Made by a program: the position numbers and the translations under genes
Source of the DNA: Akkermansiaceae bacterium UBA1506
Lineage (GTDB): Bacteria; Verrucomicrobiota; Verrucomicrobiia; Verrucomicrobiales; DEV007
NCBI GenBank assembly: GCA_002323995.1
Contig: DCQY01000123.1
Location: forward strand, 1 to 45,009
DNA: 45,009 bases
Direction: 5' to 3'
Part shown: in pieces, positions 33,506-41,702 of the stretch
How positions within the stretch are numbered: position 1 is the stretch's first letter
How the letters are laid out: each line of letters opens with the position of its first letter
Notes under the pieces: model-generated
Database searches by the model: none
Told to the model about the DNA's origin: nothing
Seen by the model: only the letters and a program-made list of their open reading frames with translations

Positions 33506-34267
33506 TCAAGCCCCCAAAACCGCCTCAAGGAAGCGACGATGAGTCGCAATTCGTTTCTCTAGACCTCTCTCACTCGGTGTCTCGAACGTGAACGAATCCC
33601 TAACATGGTTGAGGTAGAGATAGATTGCCTCAGGCCAGCCGTCGAGCTCTTCTTCAACGATCCGTTGCATCTCCTCTTCACTGGTGTCACGTCGCAACAA
33701 CCCGTTTTCAAAATCAGATCCATCAACCACATCTGCGGTTTCACGCGGAATAATCTCTTCACAGGCGGACAGATGGAAATCTCCTGTGGGGGCACTGCGA
33801 GCTAACTCGTAGAGATAGATGCCCGCGGTGTCATAGTCTTCATGCAGATTGACGGCCACATCGAAGCTGCGCCCCGAAAGAAACTCCTGCCACTTCGCGA
33901 CCAAAGGAATCCTCGAATCCTGAAAAGAGCGATTCAAGTCAATCCCCTGGCCGTCCCGTCGGGTGTTTTTGATCAGGCCATAAGGATTGAGGCAGGGAAA
34001 GATCACCACTGGCGATGATTTCATATTAGCGAGATGTGCCTCGGCCCACTCAAGCAGTCCCCAAACGGGTGCACACTCGTCGCCGTGAACTCCAGCCGAA
34101 AGGTAATGCCCCCCTCCACGAGCTTCGGCAGCAGCCTCATTTTGAATAACCAAAACGGGAAGAGCGCTCTCCTCGGACAAGATAGAACACTTCCAACCGA
34201 TTCTTTGGGTGAGACTTTTCCAACGGGCTAACAGCTTCTCATAATCGTGACCCGAGTGTTCCGGCAC
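33506..34267 (-). CDS. M14-family metallopeptidase-like protein (carboxypeptidase/amidase fold)
   Basis: From the GTG at 34267 the protein has 253 residues. Zinc and catalytic residues of the M14 family are visible: H61-G-D-E64 in SAGVHGDECA, H142 in NLHEDYDT, and the likely general-base Glu at about E229 in FTFETPSE. GIDLNRSF is also a family block. Relatives trim peptides, peptidoglycan stems or act as acyl-amino-acid hydrolases, so the substrate is open. I chose the GTG because AAAGGAG stands just upstream of it, 10 bases after the stop of the preceding gene. An ATG at 34294 in the same frame, overlapping that gene, is an alternative. There is no signal peptide; the protein should be cytoplasmic. 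Confidence 0.8.
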   Translation of the reverse strand: MPEHSGHDYEKLLARWKSLTQRIGWKCSILSEESALPVLVIQNEAAAEARGGGHYLSAGVHGDECAPVWGLLEWAEAHLANMKSSPVVIFPCLNPYGLIKNTRRDGQGIDLNRSFQDSRIPLVAKWQEFLSGRSFDVAVNLHEDYDTAGIYLYELARSAPTGDFHLSACEEIIPRETADVVDGSDFENGLLRRDTSEEEMQRIVEEELDGWPEAIYLYLNHVRDSFTFETPSERGLEKRIATHRRFLEAVLGA

Positions 34268-34277
34268 GCCGCTCCTT

Positions 34278-36260
34278 TTACTTCCAGTTTTCATCAAAAA
34301 ATCCGGAAGATTCAATTCGCCCGGAGGCGAGATTATCTGGATCCTGATCCAGTCCAATAATAGCCCAGTCACCTAGCTTTGGATTCTGAAGTGAATTGGT
34401 CCGATCATGCCCCTCGCGAAAGGTTAGGCCGCTATTGATCACGACATAACGCTGCGGATTGAGCGGGTTGGGAAAGATCAAGGCAGGTACGTAATGGTTC
34501 GCGTCGTAAGTCTCACCGCGGAAGGTAAACTTTCCTCCACGCCATTGAATAGGAAGCCCTTCCACCATCTCAGCAATAACAGGATTAGAATCCGGATCAC
34601 CCCAAAGAATCAAGTTCGCGTCTGCGACATCCCGTGAGTTTAGAGAACTCGCTCTCCGTTCGATCATTTTTCCCCTCATTAGGGCTGACCAGCGATCCCG
34701 AAAATGGTCAATCTCAAACCCCACCCACCGGGCCAGTTTTGGTGGAGAGGGAACCTTGTTCGGAGAGACCACCACAAATCGACTCATGAAGGCATCATCA
34801 ATCGGTCCCTGCAACCCGGGTCGTTTCTTAAGTCCCGACCATTCACCCAACTGCCAATTTCCATTCTCTCGAATTAATCCGACACCCTCCACTGGAAAGC
34901 CAGGCGCCTGCACCTCGATACTTTGTTCACCTATTTGGAGACGGTAGCCAGTGAGAGGCCTCCCCTCGCTTCCGAGTATTTCAATCGCCCGGACATTTTC
35001 CAGATCGAGATCGATGACCTTTCTTTCTTTATCCCATCGCCCCTCAACCAACGCTCCTTCCCAGTGTTCGTCCAGGCCGGTGACCTGAAGCCATGAGTTA
35101 CCCGGATAACGAAGGGTTGGCGTCTGCCAGATCACCCGATGAGGCATAGAGTCTCTACCGCGCTGCCACGCTTCCTGTAACGAGGCCCAGATCTCAGCGA
35201 CAGACCGCTCGTTATATTTGTGGCCCATACCCTCGCCGACAACATGACGTAATTCATAATCAAACTGCTTCATCTGCCGCGCCATCAGGTCGGCCGCCTG
35301 CTTCTGCTTGTCCTCAGCACCAGAGTAAGCGATAAGCGGGCCATTCAAAAAGTTCTTGGCATATTCAGGAACGTCGTAGACTTGCCACAAAGTCTGTTCA
35401 ATCACAGAGGGGTAGCCTTCAGGAGTCAATCCGTTGTATTCCTTTGTCTCCGCAAAACCCGCCCCAGCATGAACAGCACAGAACCGGTCACGATAGTGAG
35501 CCCCGATATGCCATGCTCCGGCTCCTCCCATCGAAAATCCAGCGAGCGCAATGCGATCGTCATCAATCGGATAATCTCTCTTTACCGCCTCAATCGCTTC
35601 GAATACATCGATTTCGCCAGCGTGTTTCCACCCAACGCAATGGCGACCAAAAGGATAGAGAATGATGGCATCCTGCTGACCTTCAACAAATCCTCCGAAT
35701 GCCTGACTCTTCGTCAGGCACCGCTTTAGGAAATGAAGGTCTGTTATCTTATCCCCACGACCATGTAACCAGACCAGCATCGAAACGGGTTCCGACAAAT
35801 CGAGTTTCTCTGGGATAAAAAGTCCGTAGGGCTGGTAAGTATCATCGATCGATGAGCGATAACCCCTAACGGTAGAACCAGACTGGGAAAGCCAAGTCGG
35901 CTTCTCCTTAGTTTCGTTTTCGAGTTCTTTGATTCGAGCCTCCGCCAAATCGAGCATCTCCACAGCGACCGGAATTTCCTTTTCAGAATAAAATTCTCCA
36001 TGCTTCAGAGCGAATTCGACAGCTTTAACGAGAACGCCTGCGTCAGCAGTATGTTGCTTGAAATCAATCTCCCAAACCTTGTCGCTCAACCTCGTAGCCC
36101 GCTCCTTCAGCTCGGCTTCCAGCGCCGGATCGAGAAAGACTCCATTTGTAGGCGGGATACGACGCTCGATCGGAGCGATTCCCGGAAGCGCGAGTCTTTC
36201 CTGACCGAGGGTAATGCCGGCTGCCGCCGTCAAAAGAACGCAGGTGGCCAGAGGTCGCAT
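34278..36260 (-). CDS. Secreted alpha/beta-hydrolase (prolyl-oligopeptidase-like) protein
   Basis: The 660-residue protein has a signal peptide (about 1-19) and an alpha/beta hydrolase domain at about 140-370. LVWLHGRGD at 163-170 is the oxyanion strand. GFSMGGAGAW at 241-250 holds nucleophile S243. D317 in AYSGAEDKQ and H347 in GEGMGHKYN complete the triad. The region after about 380 is a separate beta-rich part (PTLRYPGNSWLQVTG, VRAIEILG, FVVVSPNKV) of unknown role. It resembles PVC esterases of the DLH/prolyl oligopeptidase type. Its stop shares a base with the start-side frame of the next upstream gene (TAATG), and it ends 10 bases before the M14 gene. Together they form a three-gene operon. 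Confidence 0.87.
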   Translation of the reverse strand: MRPLATCVLLTAAAGITLGQERLALPGIAPIERRIPPTNGVFLDPALEAELKERATRLSDKVWEIDFKQHTADAGVLVKAVEFALKHGEFYSEKEIPVAVEMLDLAEARIKELENETKEKPTWLSQSGSTVRGYRSSIDDTYQPYGLFIPEKLDLSEPVSMLVWLHGRGDKITDLHFLKRCLTKSQAFGGFVEGQQDAIILYPFGRHCVGWKHAGEIDVFEAIEAVKRDYPIDDDRIALAGFSMGGAGAWHIGAHYRDRFCAVHAGAGFAETKEYNGLTPEGYPSVIEQTLWQVYDVPEYAKNFLNGPLIAYSGAEDKQKQAADLMARQMKQFDYELRHVVGEGMGHKYNERSVAEIWASLQEAWQRGRDSMPHRVIWQTPTLRYPGNSWLQVTGLDEHWEGALVEGRWDKERKVIDLDLENVRAIEILGSEGRPLTGYRLQIGEQSIEVQAPGFPVEGVGLIRENGNWQLGEWSGLKKRPGLQGPIDDAFMSRFVVVSPNKVPSPPKLARWVGFEIDHFRDRWSALMRGKMIERRASSLNSRDVADANLILWGDPDSNPVIAEMVEGLPIQWRGGKFTFRGETYDANHYVPALIFPNPLNPQRYVVINSGLTFREGHDRTNSLQNPKLGDWAIIGLDQDPDNLASGRIESSGFFDENWK

Positions 36261-37222
36261 TAGACTCGGTCTTCGGTAATCGGATCAATCCAGCCAACTA
36301 TTTGGCTACCTTTGAGTAGTGCCTTATATTCGACCGGAAAATTTCCAAAAATAGTCTCCACAACGAAATTTACCGTCACGGTATCGTAGGTCCCGGGGTA
36401 AGCACCACCGACTGTCTCCGATCCATTCCAGGCAAACGACTGCGCTTCCTCCGCCTTCACGCTGGCAACATCACCATTTATCAGGCTTCGTTTCACGGGC
36501 CCAAAACGTGGATCACTAGCTGATGAAGCCGCGACAGCGGGTGGTCTTTCCCCTTTGAGAAGAGCAAGCTTGCCGGGATCTGCTTCGACCACCTGCTTCA
36601 CCTTGGCGCGCATATTTTCGATTTCCGAAGTCTTCATCTTCACAAAATTATCGTAGCGCATCGTGATACGTTGCTTAAAATCGGTCTTATCGACATCCAC
36701 CTGTTTGCTTTGGTTGGGATTACTCACATTGGCGATTTGAAGTTGATTACCTATGAGGCCCAACGGCTTGAGTGGCGTTCCTGAACCGACATTGCTAGAC
36801 CCGAGGACCTGGCCGTTCACCACTAATTCGAAAGCGACCGGCTCTGAACAGAAGACCTCAGGTGGGAATGCATTCAGTGGAACATTTGCCCAGTTATTAA
36901 CAATCTCCATCAGTGGCTTGATCTCGGGCATGGGGTAACGTTTCTCAAGGAGCAGATCGACCTCCGACTTCGGTTTGGTAGGCGTGACTTTCGGCCTTGA
37001 AGCGATCGTGGAAGAATCGCCGGCCGGCTTGGTTGTCATCGCAGGCTTCTGGGCGCTAGAAGAATCACTCGCTTCGGAGGCTTCCCCTGTCCCGATCGCG
37101 GAGTTATCGCTCATGCTGAACTTGTCACCCTCAATCATGGGCTTGAGGTAGGGATCCCATAGGAAGTAACCAGCAGCAGCAAGTCCACCGAGAATCAAAA
37201 TAGTCAAAAAGAAACCTTTCAT
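36260..37222 (-). CDS. Membrane-anchored protein of unknown function
   Basis: The 320-residue protein begins with one hydrophobic segment (about 4-22) and then a Ser/Ala/Thr/Pro-rich linker (about 38-85), so it is probably tethered to the inner membrane and faces the periplasm. The remainder has a few recognisable features (YPMPEIKPLMEIVNNWANVP, a QVLGSSNVGSGTPLKPLGLIG strand pair, and a C-terminal VNFVVETIFGNFPVEYKALL) but no family I know. It overlaps the hydrolase start by one base, so the two are co-expressed. It is the first gene of the hydrolase/M14 operon and faces the fmt operon across a 113-base divergent gap. It may be a scaffold or substrate-binding partner; that is a guess. Confidence 0.72.
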   Translation of the reverse strand: MKGFFLTILILGGLAAAGYFLWDPYLKPMIEGDKFSMSDNSAIGTGEASEASDSSSAQKPAMTTKPAGDSSTIASRPKVTPTKPKSEVDLLLEKRYPMPEIKPLMEIVNNWANVPLNAFPPEVFCSEPVAFELVVNGQVLGSSNVGSGTPLKPLGLIGNQLQIANVSNPNQSKQVDVDKTDFKQRITMRYDNFVKMKTSEIENMRAKVKQVVEADPGKLALLKGERPPAVAASSASDPRFGPVKRSLINGDVASVKAEEAQSFAWNGSETVGGAYPGTYDTVTVNFVVETIFGNFPVEYKALLKGSQIVGWIDPITEDRV

Positions 37223-37335
37223 GGTATTTGCGAAGGAATGAAGGAAGCCATATAACTTTAGTCAATCAAATGCAAGTTGCGTCGGTGTTTCACATTTCTT
37301 TTGACGATCTAACCTTTCAGCGGTGACTACCCCTT

Positions 37336-38283
37336 ATGCGATTGATATTTATGGGAGCCGGAGAGATAGCTCTCCCAACCTTACGATGGCTCCTCGATCT
37401 AGAGGATCACGAGCTCGTCGGCATTTACACCCAACCCGACAAAAAAGTGGGAAGAAAGCAAATCCTGACACCGCCCGCTGTCAAGGTAATGGCAGAAGGC
37501 TCTGGGGTAGCGGTTTTCCAGCCCGAATCCTTCCGAAATAATCATAAAGAAATCGAGAAGCTGAAATCACTCGATTGCGATATTGCCGTTGTAATGGCTT
37601 ATGGCCAGATTCTACCAGCGCCTGTGATCAATGCCCCTAAAAAGGCCTGCGTAAACTTACACGCGTCTATCTTACCCCGCCATCGTGGTGCCTCTCCAAT
37701 TCAGGCAAGCATACGCGATGGCGACTCCGAAACCGGTATCACGCTGATGCATATTATCCCGCAGCTCGATGCAGGAGATATGATTCTGCATCAAATTACT
37801 CCTATCACTGCAGAAGACACCGGAGGCATTCTTCACGACCGCCTCGCCCAACTTGGGCCAACGCTTCTCACAAAAGCGCTCCCTATTTTGGAGGGAGAAA
37901 CCATTGCAGCAGAGCCTCAGTCAGAGAATTTGGTCACCTACTCGGGAAAACTCGAACGTGACGATGGTCATCTAGACTGGTCGTGCTCTGCCGGTCATCT
38001 CGAACGTCTCATCCGAGCCTACGATCCTTGGCCCGGCACTTTTGCGACGATGACCATAAGTGGGGAGGTCCGAAAGCTGAAAATCTATCCCTACGCTGAA
38101 GTTGGTCCCGATCATGACTCTGCTCCGGGGACAGTCATTCTATCAAAAAGCCAGCTCGCCGTTTCTTGCGGTGAAGGAAGGCTCATACTCAAAGGAGACT
38201 TGCAGTTGGAGGGCCGAAAACGGATGAGTAGCGCTGACCTCCTCAGGGGCATTGAAATTCCAAGAGGACTAATTCTCAGCTGA
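37336..38283 (+). CDS. fmt: Methionyl-tRNA formyltransferase
   Basis: The 315-residue enzyme transfers a formyl group from 10-formyl-THF to initiator Met-tRNA. The active-site region NLHASILPRHRGASPIQ holds N107 and H109, and D145 in PQLDAGDMI completes the set. The family opening MRLIFMGAGEIALPTL and the C-terminal oligonucleotide-binding part are also present (WPGTFATM near 230 begins it). It heads a plus-strand operon, with pyrH 67 bases downstream and frr after that, which is a plausible translation-linked group. Complete and normal in length. Confidence 0.95.
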   Translation: MRLIFMGAGEIALPTLRWLLDLEDHELVGIYTQPDKKVGRKQILTPPAVKVMAEGSGVAVFQPESFRNNHKEIEKLKSLDCDIAVVMAYGQILPAPVINAPKKACVNLHASILPRHRGASPIQASIRDGDSETGITLMHIIPQLDAGDMILHQITPITAEDTGGILHDRLAQLGPTLLTKALPILEGETIAAEPQSENLVTYSGKLERDDGHLDWSCSAGHLERLIRAYDPWPGTFATMTISGEVRKLKIYPYAEVGPDHDSAPGTVILSKSQLAVSCGEGRLILKGDLQLEGRKRMSSADLLRGIEIPRGLILS

Positions 38284-38350
38284 GGCTGATATTGGTCTTT
38301 GAAAATTCGGCTTACTTAGTGAAGGTTGAGTCGTTTATCTCAAACCCGTT

Positions 38351-39067
38351 ATGTCGAGAAAATTCAAGCGCATCGTCCTCAAACTCAGCGGAGAGGCCCT
38401 CCGAGAACCGGGTAGCCAGGACAATATCTCACCAGAGATTGTCGAAGGGATCGCCAACCAGATCAAAGCAGCGCATCATACCGGCATGGAAATAGCCATT
38501 GTTGTCGGCGGAGGCAACTTCTGGCGCGGTGCTGCGGCCGCCGGAAGAGGGATGGATCGGGCCACCGCTGACTACGTGGGGATGCTGGCGACCGTTATGA
38601 ATGCTCTTGCCGTTCAGAGCATGTTGGAGGCAGTAGGGGTGCCTTCGCGAGTCCAGACAGCCATTGAAATGAAAAATGTTGCTGAATCTTTCATTCGGCG
38701 CCTCGCCATTCGCCACCTAGAGAAAGGGCGTGTTCTCATTCTAGGAGGCGGGACAGGCAATCCCTTCTTCACGACTGATACGACAGCTGCGCTGAGAGCC
38801 AGCGAAATCGGAGCCGATATTATTTTCAAGGCCACCAATGTTGACGGCATCTACGACAAGGATCCCCGTCAGCACGACGACGCCCAACGATTCGACACAA
38901 TTACCTACAATGAGGCTCTCGCGCGCAACCTCAAGGTGATGGATGGAACAGCCTTCACTCTTTGCCAAGATAATGATATCCCAATCGTCGTCTTCAATAT
39001 GAACCAAGAAGACAACATTCGCCGTGCTCTAAGCGGTGACGATATCGGAACGATCGTCAGCGGTTAA
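38351..39067 (+). CDS. pyrH: Uridylate kinase (UMP kinase)
   Basis: The 238-residue protein has the amino-acid-kinase fold of bacterial PyrH: RIVLKLSGEALRE opening (about 6-18), IAIVVGGGNFWRG near 45-57, the TADYVGMLATVMNALA helix near 73-88, and the GGGTGNPFFTTDTTAALRA block near 132-150 that binds UMP and ATP. The family usually precedes frr; here frr is 92 bases downstream. It phosphorylates UMP to UDP and is usually hexameric and GTP-activated. Start and length are standard. Confidence 0.96.
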   Translation: MSRKFKRIVLKLSGEALREPGSQDNISPEIVEGIANQIKAAHHTGMEIAIVVGGGNFWRGAAAAGRGMDRATADYVGMLATVMNALAVQSMLEAVGVPSRVQTAIEMKNVAESFIRRLAIRHLEKGRVLILGGGTGNPFFTTDTTAALRASEIGADIIFKATNVDGIYDKDPRQHDDAQRFDTITYNEALARNLKVMDGTAFTLCQDNDIPIVVFNMNQEDNIRRALSGDDIGTIVSG

Positions 39068-39159
39068 CCCAATCTCCAGTTTAGCGCCAGAGTTACGTCG
39101 ACCATTTGATTTCAAACCATTCTCCAGTTAACTAGATCTACAACCCTCAGCTTAGACTT

Positions 39160-39726
39160 ATGGACACCGAAACTTTCCTTCTCGAGATTGACGAACTGAT
39201 GCAGAAGGCATCCGACTTCGTCTCTTCCGAAATGTCCAGCATCCGAACTGGAAAAGCGAGTCCAGCCCTGCTCGACAATATCAACGTCCATGTCGAAGCA
39301 TACGGATCCAGCATGCCCCTCAAGCAATTGGCCCTCGTTTCTACTCCAGAGCCACGAATGCTGACGGTGCAACCTCATGATCCTACCATCATGGCAGATG
39401 TCGAGCGTGCCCTGCGCGAGTCCAAGCTCGGCATTACCCCTGCCGCCGACGGAAGGCTTATTCGCCTTCCTATTCCTGAACTTTCCGAAGAACGGCGCCG
39501 AGACCTCGTCAAGATTATCAAAGACATGGCCGAACAGGGTCGCGTTCGTGTCCGAGCCGCTCGTAAAGACGGTATGGATCAACTGAAATCTGCTCTCAAA
39601 GACAGCGGCATCACTGAGGACTCATTCCACGATATGGAGAAAGAAGTCCAAGATTTGACGAATAAACACGTCAAATCTATCGATGAACACTTCGCCGCTA
39701 AGGAAGAGGATGTGATGACGGTTTAG
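39160..39726 (+). CDS. frr: Ribosome recycling factor
   Basis: The 188-residue protein has the RRF architecture: an N-terminal helix, SSIRTGKASPALLDNINV near 28-45, the PLKQLALVSTPEPRMLTVQP domain II, then LIRLPIPELSEERRRDLVKI near 100-118 and the helical C-terminus. It disassembles post-termination ribosomes with EF-G. Its place after pyrH is standard in bacteria. The C-terminal helix EEDVMTV is normal. The gene is complete. Confidence 0.96.
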   Translation: MDTETFLLEIDELMQKASDFVSSEMSSIRTGKASPALLDNINVHVEAYGSSMPLKQLALVSTPEPRMLTVQPHDPTIMADVERALRESKLGITPAADGRLIRLPIPELSEERRRDLVKIIKDMAEQGRVRVRAARKDGMDQLKSALKDSGITEDSFHDMEKEVQDLTNKHVKSIDEHFAAKEEDVMTV

Positions 39727-39753
39727 ATTTAGTTCCAATGTCCTCTCGTAGCT

Positions 39754-40452
39754 ATGTTCGAGCCCGGCAAATACCTCGACCTCAACCAGACCGATCACCT
39801 ATCTCTCTTTCTTGAAGACCAGCCTGTATGGTCAGCGATAGGTGAAATAGCCGGCTACCTTGATCGCTTGATTGATTCGGTGGAAGGCAACCTAGTTCAG
39901 GGGTCCGTTCATGAGCGCGCTCTGATTGGTAATCGTGTCTATATCGCCCTAGGGGCCACCGTCGAAGCAAACGCTGTGATCAATGGGCCTGCTTGGATTG
40001 GATCAGGTTCAACAGTACGAAGTGGCGCCTACATTCGATCCAATGTCATCGCAGGTAACGACTGCACCCTTGGCAACTCTTGTGAATTTAAAAACTGCCT
40101 GCTCTTCAACAATTGCGAGGTTCCTCATTTTAATTATGTGGGCGACTCCATCCTCGGCTTCAGATCCCACCTCGGAGCAGGCGTAATCTGTTCCAATGTC
40201 CGTCTCGATCGCGCAAACGTGAGGGTGCGTGATAGCGAAGGAAGCACTATCGACACTGGCCTCCAGAAATTCGGAGCCATTGTCGGTAATCATACTGAAG
40301 TCGGCTGCAATACCGTCCTCAGCCCCGGCTCGGTCTTGGGGAATAATTGCGTTCTCTACCCGACTACCAACTGGCAGGGAGTGCTGGCTGCCAATTCAAT
40401 CGTCAAGACGAGGCAACCGCAGCAGATCGTCGATCGACACCCACCAGATTGA
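39754..40452 (+). CDS. GlmU-like left-handed beta-helix protein
   Basis: The 232-residue protein consists of a short N-terminal part and hexapeptide repeats of a left-handed beta-helix (NRVYIALGATVEANAVINGP, AWIGSGSTVRSGAYIRSNV, GNSCEFKNCLLFN, GNHTEVGCNTVLSPGSVLG). It resembles the C-terminal acetyltransferase half of GlmU-type bifunctional sugar nucleotidyltransferases without the N-terminal nucleotidyltransferase. It may acetylate a sugar or act as a structural homologue, but the absence of the partner domain leaves the role open. It lies 27 bases after frr and ends 27 bases before the convergent AcpS-LpxL gene. Confidence 0.8.
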   Translation: MFEPGKYLDLNQTDHLSLFLEDQPVWSAIGEIAGYLDRLIDSVEGNLVQGSVHERALIGNRVYIALGATVEANAVINGPAWIGSGSTVRSGAYIRSNVIAGNDCTLGNSCEFKNCLLFNNCEVPHFNYVGDSILGFRSHLGAGVICSNVRLDRANVRVRDSEGSTIDTGLQKFGAIVGNHTEVGCNTVLSPGSVLGNNCVLYPTTNWQGVLAANSIVKTRQPQQIVDRHPPD

Positions 40453-40479
40453 AGTTTTTCGTGATACCAGCGCGCCTAA

Positions 40480-41673
40480 TTAGCTCTTCCACCGCTTGTG
40501 CATCCAGATCCATTGCTCAGGATGTCGCAGAATGACTCTCTCTAGCACCTCATTGAATCGCCTCGTATTCTTCAGCATGTTATCGCGGCTTCGCCCCGTC
40601 TTTAAAATTTCGATAGGCGAATCGAATTGAATCACGTGACTACCGTCAGATTCCCGCCAACTCGATGCTGGAATGACCACTGCGTTAGTGCATTGAGCCA
40701 ACACGGCAAGACTCTTAAATGTAACCGCGGGGTGTCCGAAAAAATCAGACGTAATTCCGAACTTAGGAATTGCGTATTGGTCAAATATTGAGACAACAAT
40801 GTTGTTTTTCTCAAGCTGATCCAAGATCTCATCAAGGGAACCTGACTTACCCAGAGTCCCAAATCCTGCCTTGTGAAAGCGCCTTATCACAAGCTCATTA
40901 AACCACTTTGGCTTCAGTGGACGTCTAATAAAGTGAAAGCGACCAAAGTATTCACTGAATTTGGCCAGTCCCACAACAGTTGAGAGTTCCCAGTTACCGA
41001 AATGGCCAGTCAGCAAAATGACTCCGTTGCCCTCATCCAACGCTTCTGACAGATTTTCACCACCTTCGATTTTGACCAATCGGGACTTCTGCCTCGCAGT
41101 CATAAACGGCAACTTTATCACCTCAAGAATATTCTTTAGGTGGTGCCCGTAGAAGGCCTTTGCAAGATCCTCAAGCTGCTGAGGCTTCAGTGTTTTTTCA
41201 AAAACAAGGCCTAAGTTCGCCATCACAACGGATCGGCGTAAGGGAAAGAATCGATAGATCATACGGCCATACCAAGGAACCTGGATTTCATGCGGAACCG
41301 CTAAAGCAATCGCTGTAGCGCTGGTTTCCGTGTGAGTCATTGAAAGTTGTATACTCTTGATTCGGTTGAGATTCATGACAGCCTCAGCTGCCTCGTTGGG
41401 CACTACCTCAGGATTACCATAACCGCTTCGTTTCACCGCGAAATCGACAGGTTCAATCTTCCCCAAACATATCTCCCGCGGGAACAGCTTACTACATGCT
41501 TCCTTCGCCGCAAAACGAGCTGCAAGGCGTTGAGCTCTGCCCTTACCGCTCCCCGCCTCCGCTAATTCCGACTCCGAGAAGAAGCGACTTAATCCGTCAT
41601 CGTCCAAGTCATTGAGTAACTTCTCGATGCGTGAGATCTCAACAGTATCTATACCCTGACGTGACAATTCCAT
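40480..41673 (-). CDS. Fusion: holo-ACP synthase (AcpS) plus LpxL/HtrB-type acyltransferase
   Basis: From the ATG at 41673 the protein has 397 residues. Residues 1-125 are an AcpS-type phosphopantetheinyl transferase: D9 in GIDTVEISRIE, E58 in RLAARFAAKEACSKL, and the SMTHTETSATAIA ending. It would attach the 4'-phosphopantetheine arm to an acyl carrier protein. Residues about 130-397 are an LPS lauroyl/myristoyl-acyltransferase-like domain, with the HxxxxE pair in H224-FGNW-E229 and FDQYAIPKFGITSDFFG and the HPEQWIWMHKRW ending. It transfers acyl chains to lipids. A single protein that primes the carrier and also moves the acyl chain to a lipid is unusual. It closes the operon with the ketosynthases and dehydratase. 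The frame also opens at a TTG (41685). Confidence 0.87.
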   Translation of the reverse strand: MELSRQGIDTVEISRIEKLLNDLDDDGLSRFFSESELAEAGSGKGRAQRLAARFAAKEACSKLFPREICLGKIEPVDFAVKRSGYGNPEVVPNEAAEAVMNLNRIKSIQLSMTHTETSATAIALAVPHEIQVPWYGRMIYRFFPLRRSVVMANLGLVFEKTLKPQQLEDLAKAFYGHHLKNILEVIKLPFMTARQKSRLVKIEGGENLSEALDEGNGVILLTGHFGNWELSTVVGLAKFSEYFGRFHFIRRPLKPKWFNELVIRRFHKAGFGTLGKSGSLDEILDQLEKNNIVVSIFDQYAIPKFGITSDFFGHPAVTFKSLAVLAQCTNAVVIPASSWRESDGSHVIQFDSPIEILKTGRSRDNMLKNTRRFNEVLERVILRHPEQWIWMHKRWKS

Positions 41674-41702
41674 CAAATTTCGCAATCACACGGCAGCAAA
41701 AT

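Noticed and set aside
34294..34372. Longer N-terminus of the M14 protein from an ATG at 34372
   Set aside because: It would overlap deep into the upstream hydrolase gene and add a segment that simply mirrors that gene in another frame.
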